From NCBI GenBank assembly GCA_020216985.1, contig JAIWOH010000208.1:1-10000 (forward strand): a DNA stretch of 10,000 bases, written 5' to 3'. This document shows, one piece after another, positions 1 through 5,727 of this stretch. The stretch comes from Nitrospira sp. (lineage in GTDB: Bacteria > Nitrospirota > Nitrospiria > Nitrospirales > Nitrospiraceae). Numbering within the stretch: the first letter of the stretch is position 1; every line of letters begins with the position of its first letter. The notes under the pieces are model-generated. The model saw only the letters and a program-made list of their open reading frames with translations. It made no database searches and had not been told where the DNA came from. The translations under genes were made by a program, and so were the position numbers.

Positions 1-222
1 CCCTTCGCCGAGCACTCGCCTGTCAGCCCCGACCTGAAACGTCCCCTCTCCCTCCAAGACAAAATAGATCTTATCCTGCTCACCATGGATGTGCCCCTTT
101 TGTTCTTGCCCTGGCTCAAAGCAATAGACGTCGCAGAACAACCGCTTCGTTTCAAAGATGTTGTTCTTTTTCATTTTATCGCCGCTGAATTGTTGATAAT
201 CGGCCCAATTCACCACCGTCAT
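1..222 (-). CDS. Cupin-domain protein, 3' part cut off by the window edge
   Basis: The first 74 codons of a leftward gene are visible and run off the left edge without a stop. The start ATG (222-220) is preceded by GAAAGGAG at 237-230 with 7 bases of spacing, which fixes the start. The protein shows the first cupin motif: Gly38, then His44-x-His46, an acidic residue at 50 (Asp where the family usually has Glu), and the strand and turn FVLEGEG at 54-60. Cupin_2 proteins are small beta-barrels that usually bind a metal through the two His and the acidic residue; their activities range from isomerases and dioxygenases to sugar-binding regulators, so no specific reaction can be given. It lies 45 bases downstream of the coiled-coil gene on the same strand and could share its transcript. 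Seen: motif, RBS, start. Inferred: cytosolic metal-binding cupin. Confidence 0.85.
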   Translation of the reverse strand, partial: MTVVNWADYQQFSGDKMKKNNIFETKRLFCDVYCFEPGQEQKGHIHGEQDKIYFVLEGEGTFQVGADRRVLGEG

Positions 223-229
223 AGGCGGA

Positions 230-237
230 CTCCTTTC
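230..237 (-). promoter_or_regulatory. Ribosome binding site of the cupin gene
   Basis: The minus strand reads GAAAGGAG seven bases before the ATG at 222. It is a near-perfect Shine-Dalgarno sequence and decides the start of the partial cupin gene. Confidence 0.7.
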
Positions 238-267
238 AAATCCCGCTTTTCTGGATCTTTGGTTGCA

Positions 268-696
268 TCACGGCACACGAGACATCACTTTTCGGCACGC
301 ATCTTTCAACTCCTCGATGGTAGTCTCCACGCTTGATCTGATGATATGCCATTTCTCATCGGCCTCAGTCTGCATTTTATTCAACTGATCTTGAATCATA
401 TCCCTTTTCTTTTCAAGTTCGTTGATCGATTCCTGAAGATCCGCCCGCGCGGAAGCGGACATATCGCGAACCTTGCCTTGCAAGAGAGTAATCTGTGTCT
501 GAACGGCGGTTAACTCTTCATGGGCCACCCGCTGAAACGTCTCTTTCTGCTGAATCGTATATTCTTTCACCGCCTTGACCGTCTCTCTCGCCTCCTTCGT
601 GATTGTTCCCGTGTCAGCCGACGATGAGATCGTCACCCCCAAACACAACGCTCCCGTCAGGAACAACAGAACGGCAAAACGACTATCTCTCATCAT
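268..696 (-). CDS. Exported coiled-coil protein of unknown function
   Basis: A 142-residue protein with a Sec signal peptide: basic start (Arg3, Arg6), hydrophobic core at about 7-22, and a likely signal peptidase I site after SSSA at residue 27. There is no lipobox (Cys18 lacks the right context). From about residue 31 to 130 the sequence is highly charged, rich in Glu, Lys, Gln and Ala, and almost free of Pro and Gly, as in one long or two antiparallel helices forming a coiled coil in the periplasm. No enzyme motif is visible and I do not recognise the family. Two consecutive ATG codons (696 and 693) could each be the start; the upstream GGGAAGAG is only a weak ribosome binding site and does not separate them. 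The gene is divergent from the cytochrome c gene and lies upstream of the cupin gene. Function is unknown; structural or stress-related envelope roles are only guesses. Confidence 0.8.
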   Translation of the reverse strand: MMRDSRFAVLLFLTGALCLGVTISSSADTGTITKEARETVKAVKEYTIQQKETFQRVAHEELTAVQTQITLLQGKVRDMSASARADLQESINELEKKRDMIQDQLNKMQTEADEKWHIIRSSVETTIEELKDACRKVMSRVP

Positions 697-843
697 CTTT
701 CTCTTCCCACTAGTTCCCCGTCGAGCAGCTCCCTTAATACATGAGCCGAAGTATAAATGACCTACTCAGCGGAATCACGCCAACAAACTTTCTGGAAAAA
801 CCGGCTTGTCATTAAAGGACACTGGAAATTTTGCACGAATATA

Positions 844-872
844 TTTAGAGAACCGACCGTTTGTGTTATAGT
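844..872 (+). promoter_or_regulatory. Possible sigma70-type promoter of the cytochrome c gene
   Basis: TTTAGA (844-849, 4 of 6 matches to the -35 consensus) and TATAGT (867-872, 5 of 6 to the -10) are separated by exactly 17 bases. They lie about 100 bases before the cytochrome start in the divergent intergenic region 697-973. Found by eye; AT-rich stretches give such matches by chance, so it is tentative. A weaker -10-like TATACT on the minus strand (755-750), possibly for the leftward genes, has no good -35. Confidence 0.35.
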
Positions 873-961
873 TACCGGCTGTTTGCAGGTAGAACATGCG
901 CGCGAGACCCGACGAGTCAGAATCAAATCGCATCAACCCACACCCTATTTCAGATACATTT

Positions 962-970
962 AAGGAGGTG
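962..970 (+). promoter_or_regulatory. Strong ribosome binding site deciding the cytochrome c start
   Basis: AAGGAGGTG is an almost complete complement of the 16S rRNA 3' end and lies 3 to 5 bases before ATG 974. It rules out the more upstream in-frame ATG at 896, which would put 26 charged residues before the signal peptide. Confidence 0.85.
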
Positions 971-973
971 CAA

Positions 974-1435
974 ATGACCCGGAGAATGGTTCGGTTGTCA
1001 GTCATGGTCATGGGAGGCGTTCTCCTTCTCTCAGGAGGCATGGTCTCGGCAGAAGATTTGCCTCCCTTGCCCCCTGTTCCCCCTGAATATGCGGACAAAA
1101 AAATGCCGGCCGGCGGATGGACCGACCCCAAATTTATTGAAGAAGGACGTAAGATCTATCTGGGCGAATTGAAAACCGACGTCAACTGCGCCAGCTGCCA
1201 CGGAAAGGACGGCAAGCCGGTGAAGAAAGGCGCCCGGGACCTTCGCGACCCTAAGATCGTGTGTCGTTATTCGGACGCCTACTGGTTCTGGCGCATAGCG
1301 GAAGGGATTCCCAAGACAAAGATGAAAGCGAACAAGGGACTGTTGACGGATGAGCAGATTTGGCAGGTGATGGCGTACGAAAATCAGTTTTCTCACGATG
1401 GAAAACCCGCCGATCGTTCCTGTTATAAGCCTTGA
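974..1435 (+). CDS. Periplasmic mono-heme class I cytochrome c
   Basis: A 153-residue electron carrier. Residues 1-26 are a Sec signal peptide (Arg3-Arg4, hydrophobic 7-22, cleavage after VSA at 26). A proline-rich linker (29-37) leads into a class I cytochrome c fold: helix at about 53-64, the heme attachment site CASCH (Cys72, Cys75, His76), and the probable axial Met117 in IPKTKM, followed by the C-terminal helix at about 124-138. There is one CxxCH, so one covalent heme. It should shuttle electrons between membrane complexes in the periplasm; the partner cannot be read from the context, because no oxidase or dehydrogenase gene is adjacent. Two further cysteines, Cys97 and Cys150, are not part of the heme site. 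The gene stands alone, with its own RBS and a strong hairpin after the stop. The start at 974 is chosen over 896 because of the RBS and signal peptide. Confidence 0.92.
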   Translation: MTRRMVRLSVMVMGGVLLLSGGMVSAEDLPPLPPVPPEYADKKMPAGGWTDPKFIEEGRKIYLGELKTDVNCASCHGKDGKPVKKGARDLRDPKIVCRYSDAYWFWRIAEGIPKTKMKANKGLLTDEQIWQVMAYENQFSHDGKPADRSCYKP

Positions 1436-1465
1436 GTTGAGTATCTGCTCCCTACCGAGTTCTCC

Positions 1466-1500
1466 AAGAGGGGAGAGGCTCTGAAGCCCTCTCCCCTCTT
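1466..1500 (+). terminator. Hairpin terminator after the cytochrome c gene
   Basis: A perfect 13-bp inverted repeat (1466-1478 with 1488-1500) encloses a 9-base loop, starting 31 bases after the cytochrome stop codon. The 3' arm ends in CTCTT and is followed by CTCGCCCC rather than a run of T, so it is a strong stem with a poor U-tract. It may act as a terminator or as an mRNA 3'-end stabiliser. Confidence 0.65.
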
Positions 1501-1546
1501 CTCGCCCCCTTGAGACAATCTGCTTAAGCCAAGAGCCATCCCGCCG

Positions 1547-1600
1547 AAGCCGGACGGAGACACCGGCCGACCCGAAATCGGCCTAAAGTTCGTCCGGTTT
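1547..1600 (+). other. Foldable intergenic element in the leader of the HDOD gene
   Basis: A 10-bp outer stem (1547-1556 with 1591-1600, including one G-U pair) encloses an internal loop (GAGACACC on one side, TAAAGTT on the other) and an inner 6-bp stem GGCCGA/TCGGCC (1565-1570 with 1578-1583) capped by the 7-base loop CCCGAAA. The element lies between the cytochrome hairpin and the HDOD start, about 90 bases before the latter. It could be a structured mRNA leader, a small RNA or a chance inverted repeat in GC-rich DNA. I compared it with remembered consensus features of the c-di-GMP-I riboswitch and it does not match. Confidence 0.35.
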
Positions 1601-1674
1601 CTACCCCGCTAAACTTCGAGCCGTCACAAGCCGACAAAGGAGTATGCCGCTCGAAAACACCACGATGCATGAAA

Positions 1675-1681
1675 GAGGGAG
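1675..1681 (+). promoter_or_regulatory. Ribosome binding site pointing to a GTG start for the HDOD gene
   Basis: GAGGGAG lies 8 bases before GTG 1690. The in-frame ATG at 1669 has no Shine-Dalgarno sequence at a usable distance (the nearest, AAAGGAG at 1636-1642, is 26 bases away). This favours the GTG start. Confidence 0.55.
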
Positions 1682-1689
1682 TTGTCTTC

Positions 1690-2553
1690 GTGTCTCTTGA
1701 TTCCCAAATCACAACCGCTCCGCTTGAGAAGATCGAGCAAATCCTATCTCACAAGGTTGAGAGCGGCGCGCTCGAGCTGCCGTTATTGCCTCGGGTGGCA
1801 AGCGAAGTAATGGCGTTGACATCGGACCCGGCGGCCGACGCGGCCAAATTATCTGCGCTGATCCATAAAGATCAGGCGCTTGCGGCCCACGTGCTGCGCA
1901 TCGCCAATTCTCCGGCCTATATGCCCAGAAGCCCCGTCGTTTCCCTTCAGCATGCAGTCGCCATGTTGGGCATCAATCTGTTGTCGGAAATCGCTTTTAC
2001 CGCCTCGTTGAAGGCCGGGGCGTTTCAAGTTCCGGGCTATGAAGAGGATGTTAAGACGCTCTGGCAACATTCCTTGGCCAGCGGCGCGTTCGCAAAAGAA
2101 GTCGCTCGAACGCGACGGGTCAACGTCGAGAGCGCCTATCTCTGCGGCCTTCTGCACGAAATCGGGAAACCGGTCGTGCTGCGGGCGACCACGACGATCG
2201 CGAAGGAGCAAAAAATTCCGCTCGACCGACCGACGCTGAACATCATGATCGAAGGCCATCATTCGAGAATCGGAAGCCTCATCGGAGAAAAATGGGGCCT
2301 TCCTCGACAAGTTATCGAGGCCACGCAGTACTATGCCGACTATGATCATGCTCCTTCCTTCCGCCAGGAATGCATCCTCACGTGCATTGCCGATCGGTTG
2401 GCCACTCATTTGCTTCACCCCGACGACATGCCCGAAGAAGTCCTGCGAGACCACCCGGCCTTCGCGGAATTGAATCTTTATTCCAGCGACGTCGAACAAT
2501 TGGTGAACGGTAAAGACAAGGTGCTTGCCGTCGTGCAATCGATGAACCTATGA
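1690..2553 (+). CDS. HDOD-domain signalling protein
   Basis: A 287-residue cytosolic protein made almost entirely of one HDOD domain (about residues 28-225), a relative of HD phosphohydrolases that is usually non-catalytic and used in signalling or stress control. Visible landmarks are the entry motif LPLLPRVASEVM (30-41), the helix around KDQALAAHVLRIANS, the degenerate metal motif His156-Glu157-Ile158-Gly159-Lys160 (Glu where HD enzymes have Asp), the EGHHSRIG segment with His190-His191, and WGLP at 202-205. The C-terminal 60 residues are a helical tail with no recognised domain. There is no attached receiver, GGDEF or EAL domain. GTG 1690 is chosen for its RBS; ATG 1669 would add 7 residues. 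The stop overlaps the next gene's ATG (ATGA), suggesting translational coupling to the transhydrogenase. The family is secure; ligand and output are unknown. Confidence 0.88.
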   Translation: MSLDSQITTAPLEKIEQILSHKVESGALELPLLPRVASEVMALTSDPAADAAKLSALIHKDQALAAHVLRIANSPAYMPRSPVVSLQHAVAMLGINLLSEIAFTASLKAGAFQVPGYEEDVKTLWQHSLASGAFAKEVARTRRVNVESAYLCGLLHEIGKPVVLRATTTIAKEQKIPLDRPTLNIMIEGHHSRIGSLIGEKWGLPRQVIEATQYYADYDHAPSFRQECILTCIADRLATHLLHPDDMPEEVLRDHPAFAELNLYSSDVEQLVNGKDKVLAVVQSMNL

Positions 2554-3968
2554 GCGGACCTCTTGCCTTCGACATCATCGTGATCGGGGCCGGGCCGGCC
2601 GGCCAAAAAGCCGCGATTCAAGGCACTAAGGCCGGAAAACGCGTGGCCCTTATCGAACGGGAGCGCGGCATCGGCGGCAGTTGCGTGTACCGTGGAACGA
2701 TTCCCAGCAAGACCTTGAGGGAAAGTGCGCTACATCTGGACCGGCTCCAGTCCGCCAGCAAGGCATTCGACTTCAGTTTGAGACCGGATATGCAAATCTC
2801 GGCGCTACTTAGTCGGCTTGAAGAGGTCGTCCGGGCGCATGACAGGTTCATGAGTCTTCAACTGCGACGAAACGGTATTCATCTATTCCATGGACGAGCT
2901 CGGTTCCGCAGCACCACCGTCGTCGAAATGGAAACGGTCGACGGAGCCAGTCAACTCTTGACGGCTCAAACCATTATTCTCGCCACCGGCTCACGACCGC
3001 GAAACCCCGAAGACATCCCCGTCGATCACGAGCACATTCTCGACAGCGACTCATTGCTTTCGATGATCTATCTGCCGCGATCCTTGACGATCATCGGCGG
3101 AGGCGTCATCGGCTGTGAATATGCGTCGATTTTTTCACTTTTGGGCACGGAGGTCACGCTCGTCGATCGCGCTCCGATGCCTCTTCAATTCATGGACCAG
3201 GATCTCGTACGCCAATTCATCGTCAGTTTCGAATCCAAAGGCGGCCGCTATCTCGGGGGGCAAACGGTTCGGGAAGTTCGATGGGACGGCGCCGCTCACG
3301 TCGTAACGACGTTGGGGGATGGACTCGCCATCAAGAGCGAAAAACTCCTGGTCGCGTTGGGCCGGCAAGCCAATCTGGAGGATCTCAACCTTGATGCAGC
3401 GGGCATCACGGTCACCCCGAAAGGAACCGTGCCGGTCAACGAGTATTGTCAAACGGACGTGCCGAACATCTATGCCGTCGGCGACATGGTCGGCCCGCCC
3501 GCCCTGGCGTCGAAAGCCATGGAGCAGGGGCGCAGGGCCGTTCGGCACGCGCTCGGCTTGCCGGTCGGAGACGCCGCCTCGACCATCCCGGTCGGAATCT
3601 ACACCATTCCTGAAATGGCCAGTATCGGCCTGGACGAACGAAGCGCCCGTGAGCGTTATCGCGCGCCGCTCGTCGGGCAAGCCAAATTCCAGGAAGTCGC
3701 GCGTGCCCAAATTTCCGGCGCCGGCCAGGGCCTCCTCAAAATGGTGGCCGATCCATCGGGAGAACGATTGCTGGGCGTGCAAGTCGTGGGAGACTCGGCG
3801 ACAGAATTGGTTCACATCGGGCAGTTGGCGCTGCAACAAGGCGCCACCATCGAATCATTCATCGACAACGTCTTCAACTTTCCCACGTACGCCGAGGCGT
3901 ACCGGGTGGCGGCCTTGGACATTCTCGGCCAGGCCTCCAAAATCAAGGCAACTCCTGAAGCAGCCTGA
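2550..3968 (+). CDS. sthA: Soluble (Si-specific) NAD(P)+ transhydrogenase
   Basis: A 472-residue cytosolic FAD flavoprotein that transfers hydride between NADPH and NAD+ to balance the two pools. It follows the pyridine nucleotide-disulfide reductase layout: FAD Rossmann motif GAGPAG (13-18), active-site segment GGSCVYRGTIPSK (42-54), second nucleotide-binding motif GGGVIGCEYASIF (183-195), second FAD contact YAVGDMVG (308-315), and dimerisation domain from about 345 with PVGIYTIPE and NFPTYAEAYRVAAL (443-456). Only Cys45 of the usual redox pair is present; position 50 is Thr. The C-terminal His-Glu dyad of lipoamide or mercuric reductases is also absent. Both features match the SthA branch (E. 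coli SthA has the same Cys-to-Thr layout as I recall it) and argue against those reductases. Length is as expected for SthA. The gene overlaps the HDOD stop by 4 bases and has no RBS of its own except inside that gene. High confidence in family, good in function. Confidence 0.92.
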   Translation: MSGPLAFDIIVIGAGPAGQKAAIQGTKAGKRVALIERERGIGGSCVYRGTIPSKTLRESALHLDRLQSASKAFDFSLRPDMQISALLSRLEEVVRAHDRFMSLQLRRNGIHLFHGRARFRSTTVVEMETVDGASQLLTAQTIILATGSRPRNPEDIPVDHEHILDSDSLLSMIYLPRSLTIIGGGVIGCEYASIFSLLGTEVTLVDRAPMPLQFMDQDLVRQFIVSFESKGGRYLGGQTVREVRWDGAAHVVTTLGDGLAIKSEKLLVALGRQANLEDLNLDAAGITVTPKGTVPVNEYCQTDVPNIYAVGDMVGPPALASKAMEQGRRAVRHALGLPVGDAASTIPVGIYTIPEMASIGLDERSARERYRAPLVGQAKFQEVARAQISGAGQGLLKMVADPSGERLLGVQVVGDSATELVHIGQLALQQGATIESFIDNVFNFPTYAEAYRVAALDILGQASKIKATPEAA

Positions 3969-4041
3969 CCCATCGCCTCTCGACCAGCGATGGACAGGGA
4001 GATCCACGGCGTCAACCGACAGATCGATTCTCTCGACATCT

Positions 4042-4389
4042 ATGGATAACCGTCGACACCCACGGTTTCCCGTTCGTTTTCGTAGCTCCTTCAGCTCTAT
4101 CAACGTCGTATCCGGAGACGGGATCCTGCAAGACCTTTCTCTTTACGGCTGCAAAATATCCAGCACCACGCACGTGCGGCCTGGCACAGGAATGGAATTG
4201 TCGATTGAAGCGCCGACCGACGGACTTCCCGTTCGGATCAACCAGGCCGTCGTGCGTTGGTCCGGCAATGGGCAGTTCGGCTTGGAATTCCTTGATATTC
4301 GTGAAACGGAATGGACCAGGCTCCAGCGGCTGGTCAAAGAGGTGGAAAAAGAACCGTATCAGCGTCAGGTCGAGGACGAGAAATCATGA
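4042..4389 (+). CDS. Single-domain PilZ protein (probable c-di-GMP receptor)
   Basis: A 115-residue cytosolic protein that is essentially one PilZ domain (about 3-95). Both parts of the c-di-GMP binding signature are present: the RxxxR arm (Arg4 to Arg8 in RRHPR) right at the N-terminus and DxSxxG (Asp31, Ser33, Gly36), followed by the beta-barrel strands, including AVVRWSG and FGLEFLDI. The last 20 residues are a charged helix. It therefore probably binds c-di-GMP and changes a partner protein in motility, polysaccharide or transcription control; the partner is not visible. The open frame continues far upstream across sthA, but the PilZ fold begins at ATG 4042 and no other ATG or GTG lies between 3969 and it. 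The upstream sequence lacks a clear Shine-Dalgarno, so the start is fixed by homology. It sits 73 bases after sthA and may be its third operon member. Confidence 0.88.
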   Translation: MDNRRHPRFPVRFRSSFSSINVVSGDGILQDLSLYGCKISSTTHVRPGTGMELSIEAPTDGLPVRINQAVVRWSGNGQFGLEFLDIRETEWTRLQRLVKEVEKEPYQRQVEDEKS

Positions 4390-4474
4390 TGACAGGATAG
4401 TGAAGTCAATCAACTCCTTGGCGCATGCTTACGTCGGAACCAACGACCGATAAACACGGCACGAGGGGGAGCGT

Positions 4475-5629
4475 TCATCCCTTGTCCAGCTCAAAGACCT
4501 TTGGAAACCTGGTGAGATTCCGGCACCCGTCTCTCGTCACCACCACCATATCCTCAATGCGGACGGCCCCCAATCCCGGATAGTAGAGACCGGGTTCGAC
4601 CGTGACGACGTGTCCTTCTTGAAGCAACGACCCTGTCCTGCTGATGCGGGGGGCCTCGTGAATGTCGAGTCCGACACCGTGACCGGTTCCATGAAAATAT
4701 CCCTGCATCCGTCCGTTGACTCTTCCCGTCTTGTAACCGGCCTTCTCAAATCGCTCACAAATACCTTGGTGGATCTTCCTTCCGTCCGCTCCGTCCTTGA
4801 TTTTGGAAATGGCTTCTTCTTGGGCGTCTTTGACGGTCTGATACAATCGTTTGAGGTCCGCGCTCACCGGCCCACGAACGACGGTACGGGACATGTCCGC
4901 AAAATATCGACTGACGGCGGATCGGGGAAACACGTCGAAAATAATACTGCGACCGGCCGGCAATGGCCCCGCGCCCTCATGATGGGGATCACAAGCCTGC
5001 TCGCCGCCTGCCACGATCGTATGCTGGGCCACGCAATCCCGTTCCATGAGCCTGACGTTGATCAGTTTTTTGATCCGCTCGGACGTCAGATACTCTCCAT
5101 CCAGCCACAGCCCGCTCTTCTTGACGGTGGACCGACGCAACGCCGCCATCGCCTCCGCGACGGCTTCCTCGGTCGCCCGCTGAGTTTCTTCAATATGACG
5201 AATTTCCTCGGCCGTCTTCACCGCGCGCCGCTCGTAAAACGGATCGCGTTTCGTCGTAAGCCAGTACCCTAATTCTTGCAGCCTGGCGGCGTGGATAAAC
5301 GGAAAATTCTGGGGGACCAAAATCCTTTTGATTTTTCGCTTGCTCAGCAACACATGGACGATATCGGCCGCCGTCGGATCCTGCACTCCTCGCCTTTTCG
5401 AGCGACGCTCCAACTCGGAATAGGAAAGAACCCGATCCACCGAGGCTTGGGACTTGGCGCGATCCAACTCCAAATCGCTCATGACGAGCAGGCGCTCGCC
5501 TTTGATTTCAAGAAAAATGAAGGGATCCGGCGCTATGAATCGAGTCGCATAATACAAATTGGAATCGGACTCGCTGGCGGCGATGAAGAGAACGGCGCTG
5601 TCTGTGTGCGACTCCGCGAGGGGTTTCAT
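4475..5629 (-). CDS. M24-family metallopeptidase (Xaa-Pro aminopeptidase-like)
   Basis: A 384-residue cytosolic peptidase with the two-domain layout of prolidase and aminopeptidase P: an N-terminal creatinase-like domain (about 10-135) and a pita-bread catalytic domain (about 140-375). The five metal ligands are all present: Asp232 (FDVFPR), Asp245 (FADMSRT), His317 (GTGHGVG), Glu345 (TVEPGLY) and Glu359 (RIEDM). The accessory histidines His216 (DPHHEG) and His324 (DIHEAPR) are also there, so it should be an active dinuclear metal enzyme removing or cleaving next to proline. Substrate (dipeptide versus longer peptide) cannot be told from the sequence. The ATG at 5629 is the first possible start, because an in-frame TAG lies just 3 bases upstream; no Shine-Dalgarno is visible on this strand. 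It follows the AsmA gene by 98 bases and converges with the PilZ gene. Confidence 0.92.
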   Translation of the reverse strand: MKPLAESHTDSAVLFIAASESDSNLYYATRFIAPDPFIFLEIKGERLLVMSDLELDRAKSQASVDRVLSYSELERRSKRRGVQDPTAADIVHVLLSKRKIKRILVPQNFPFIHAARLQELGYWLTTKRDPFYERRAVKTAEEIRHIEETQRATEEAVAEAMAALRRSTVKKSGLWLDGEYLTSERIKKLINVRLMERDCVAQHTIVAGGEQACDPHHEGAGPLPAGRSIIFDVFPRSAVSRYFADMSRTVVRGPVSADLKRLYQTVKDAQEEAISKIKDGADGRKIHQGICERFEKAGYKTGRVNGRMQGYFHGTGHGVGLDIHEAPRISRTGSLLQEGHVVTVEPGLYYPGLGAVRIEDMVVVTRDGCRNLTRFPKVFELDKG

Positions 5630-5727
5630 GAACTAAGAAGAGGAGAGACGCAGTGCATCATGGCCGGGATCGGACTCCGAGGGGATGCTAGCATGAGGAA
5701 CCTCACCGGTCAAGAAAGGCGAGGCGC

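Noticed and set aside
896..973. 26-residue N-terminal extension of the cytochrome c
   Set aside because: The near-perfect RBS and the signal peptide both place the start at 974.
1849..2538. 229-codon minus-strand frame opposite the HDOD gene
   Set aside because: Antisense shadow of a well-recognised domain; no protein family features.
3319..4041. Long open frame upstream of the PilZ gene, overlapping sthA on the same strand
   Set aside because: The translation before ATG 4042 is low-complexity Arg/Ser/Pro-rich text typical of an out-of-frame reading of a GC-rich gene; sthA is the real gene there.
4390..4474. Convergent gap between PilZ and M24 genes searched for a bidirectional terminator
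   Set aside because: Only a 4-5 bp GTCG/CGAC repeat is present; no convincing hairpin or T tract.
5685..5694. 10-base palindrome ATGCTAGCAT between the AsmA and peptidase genes
   Set aside because: A single short palindrome without a repeat elsewhere or promoter context; could be chance.
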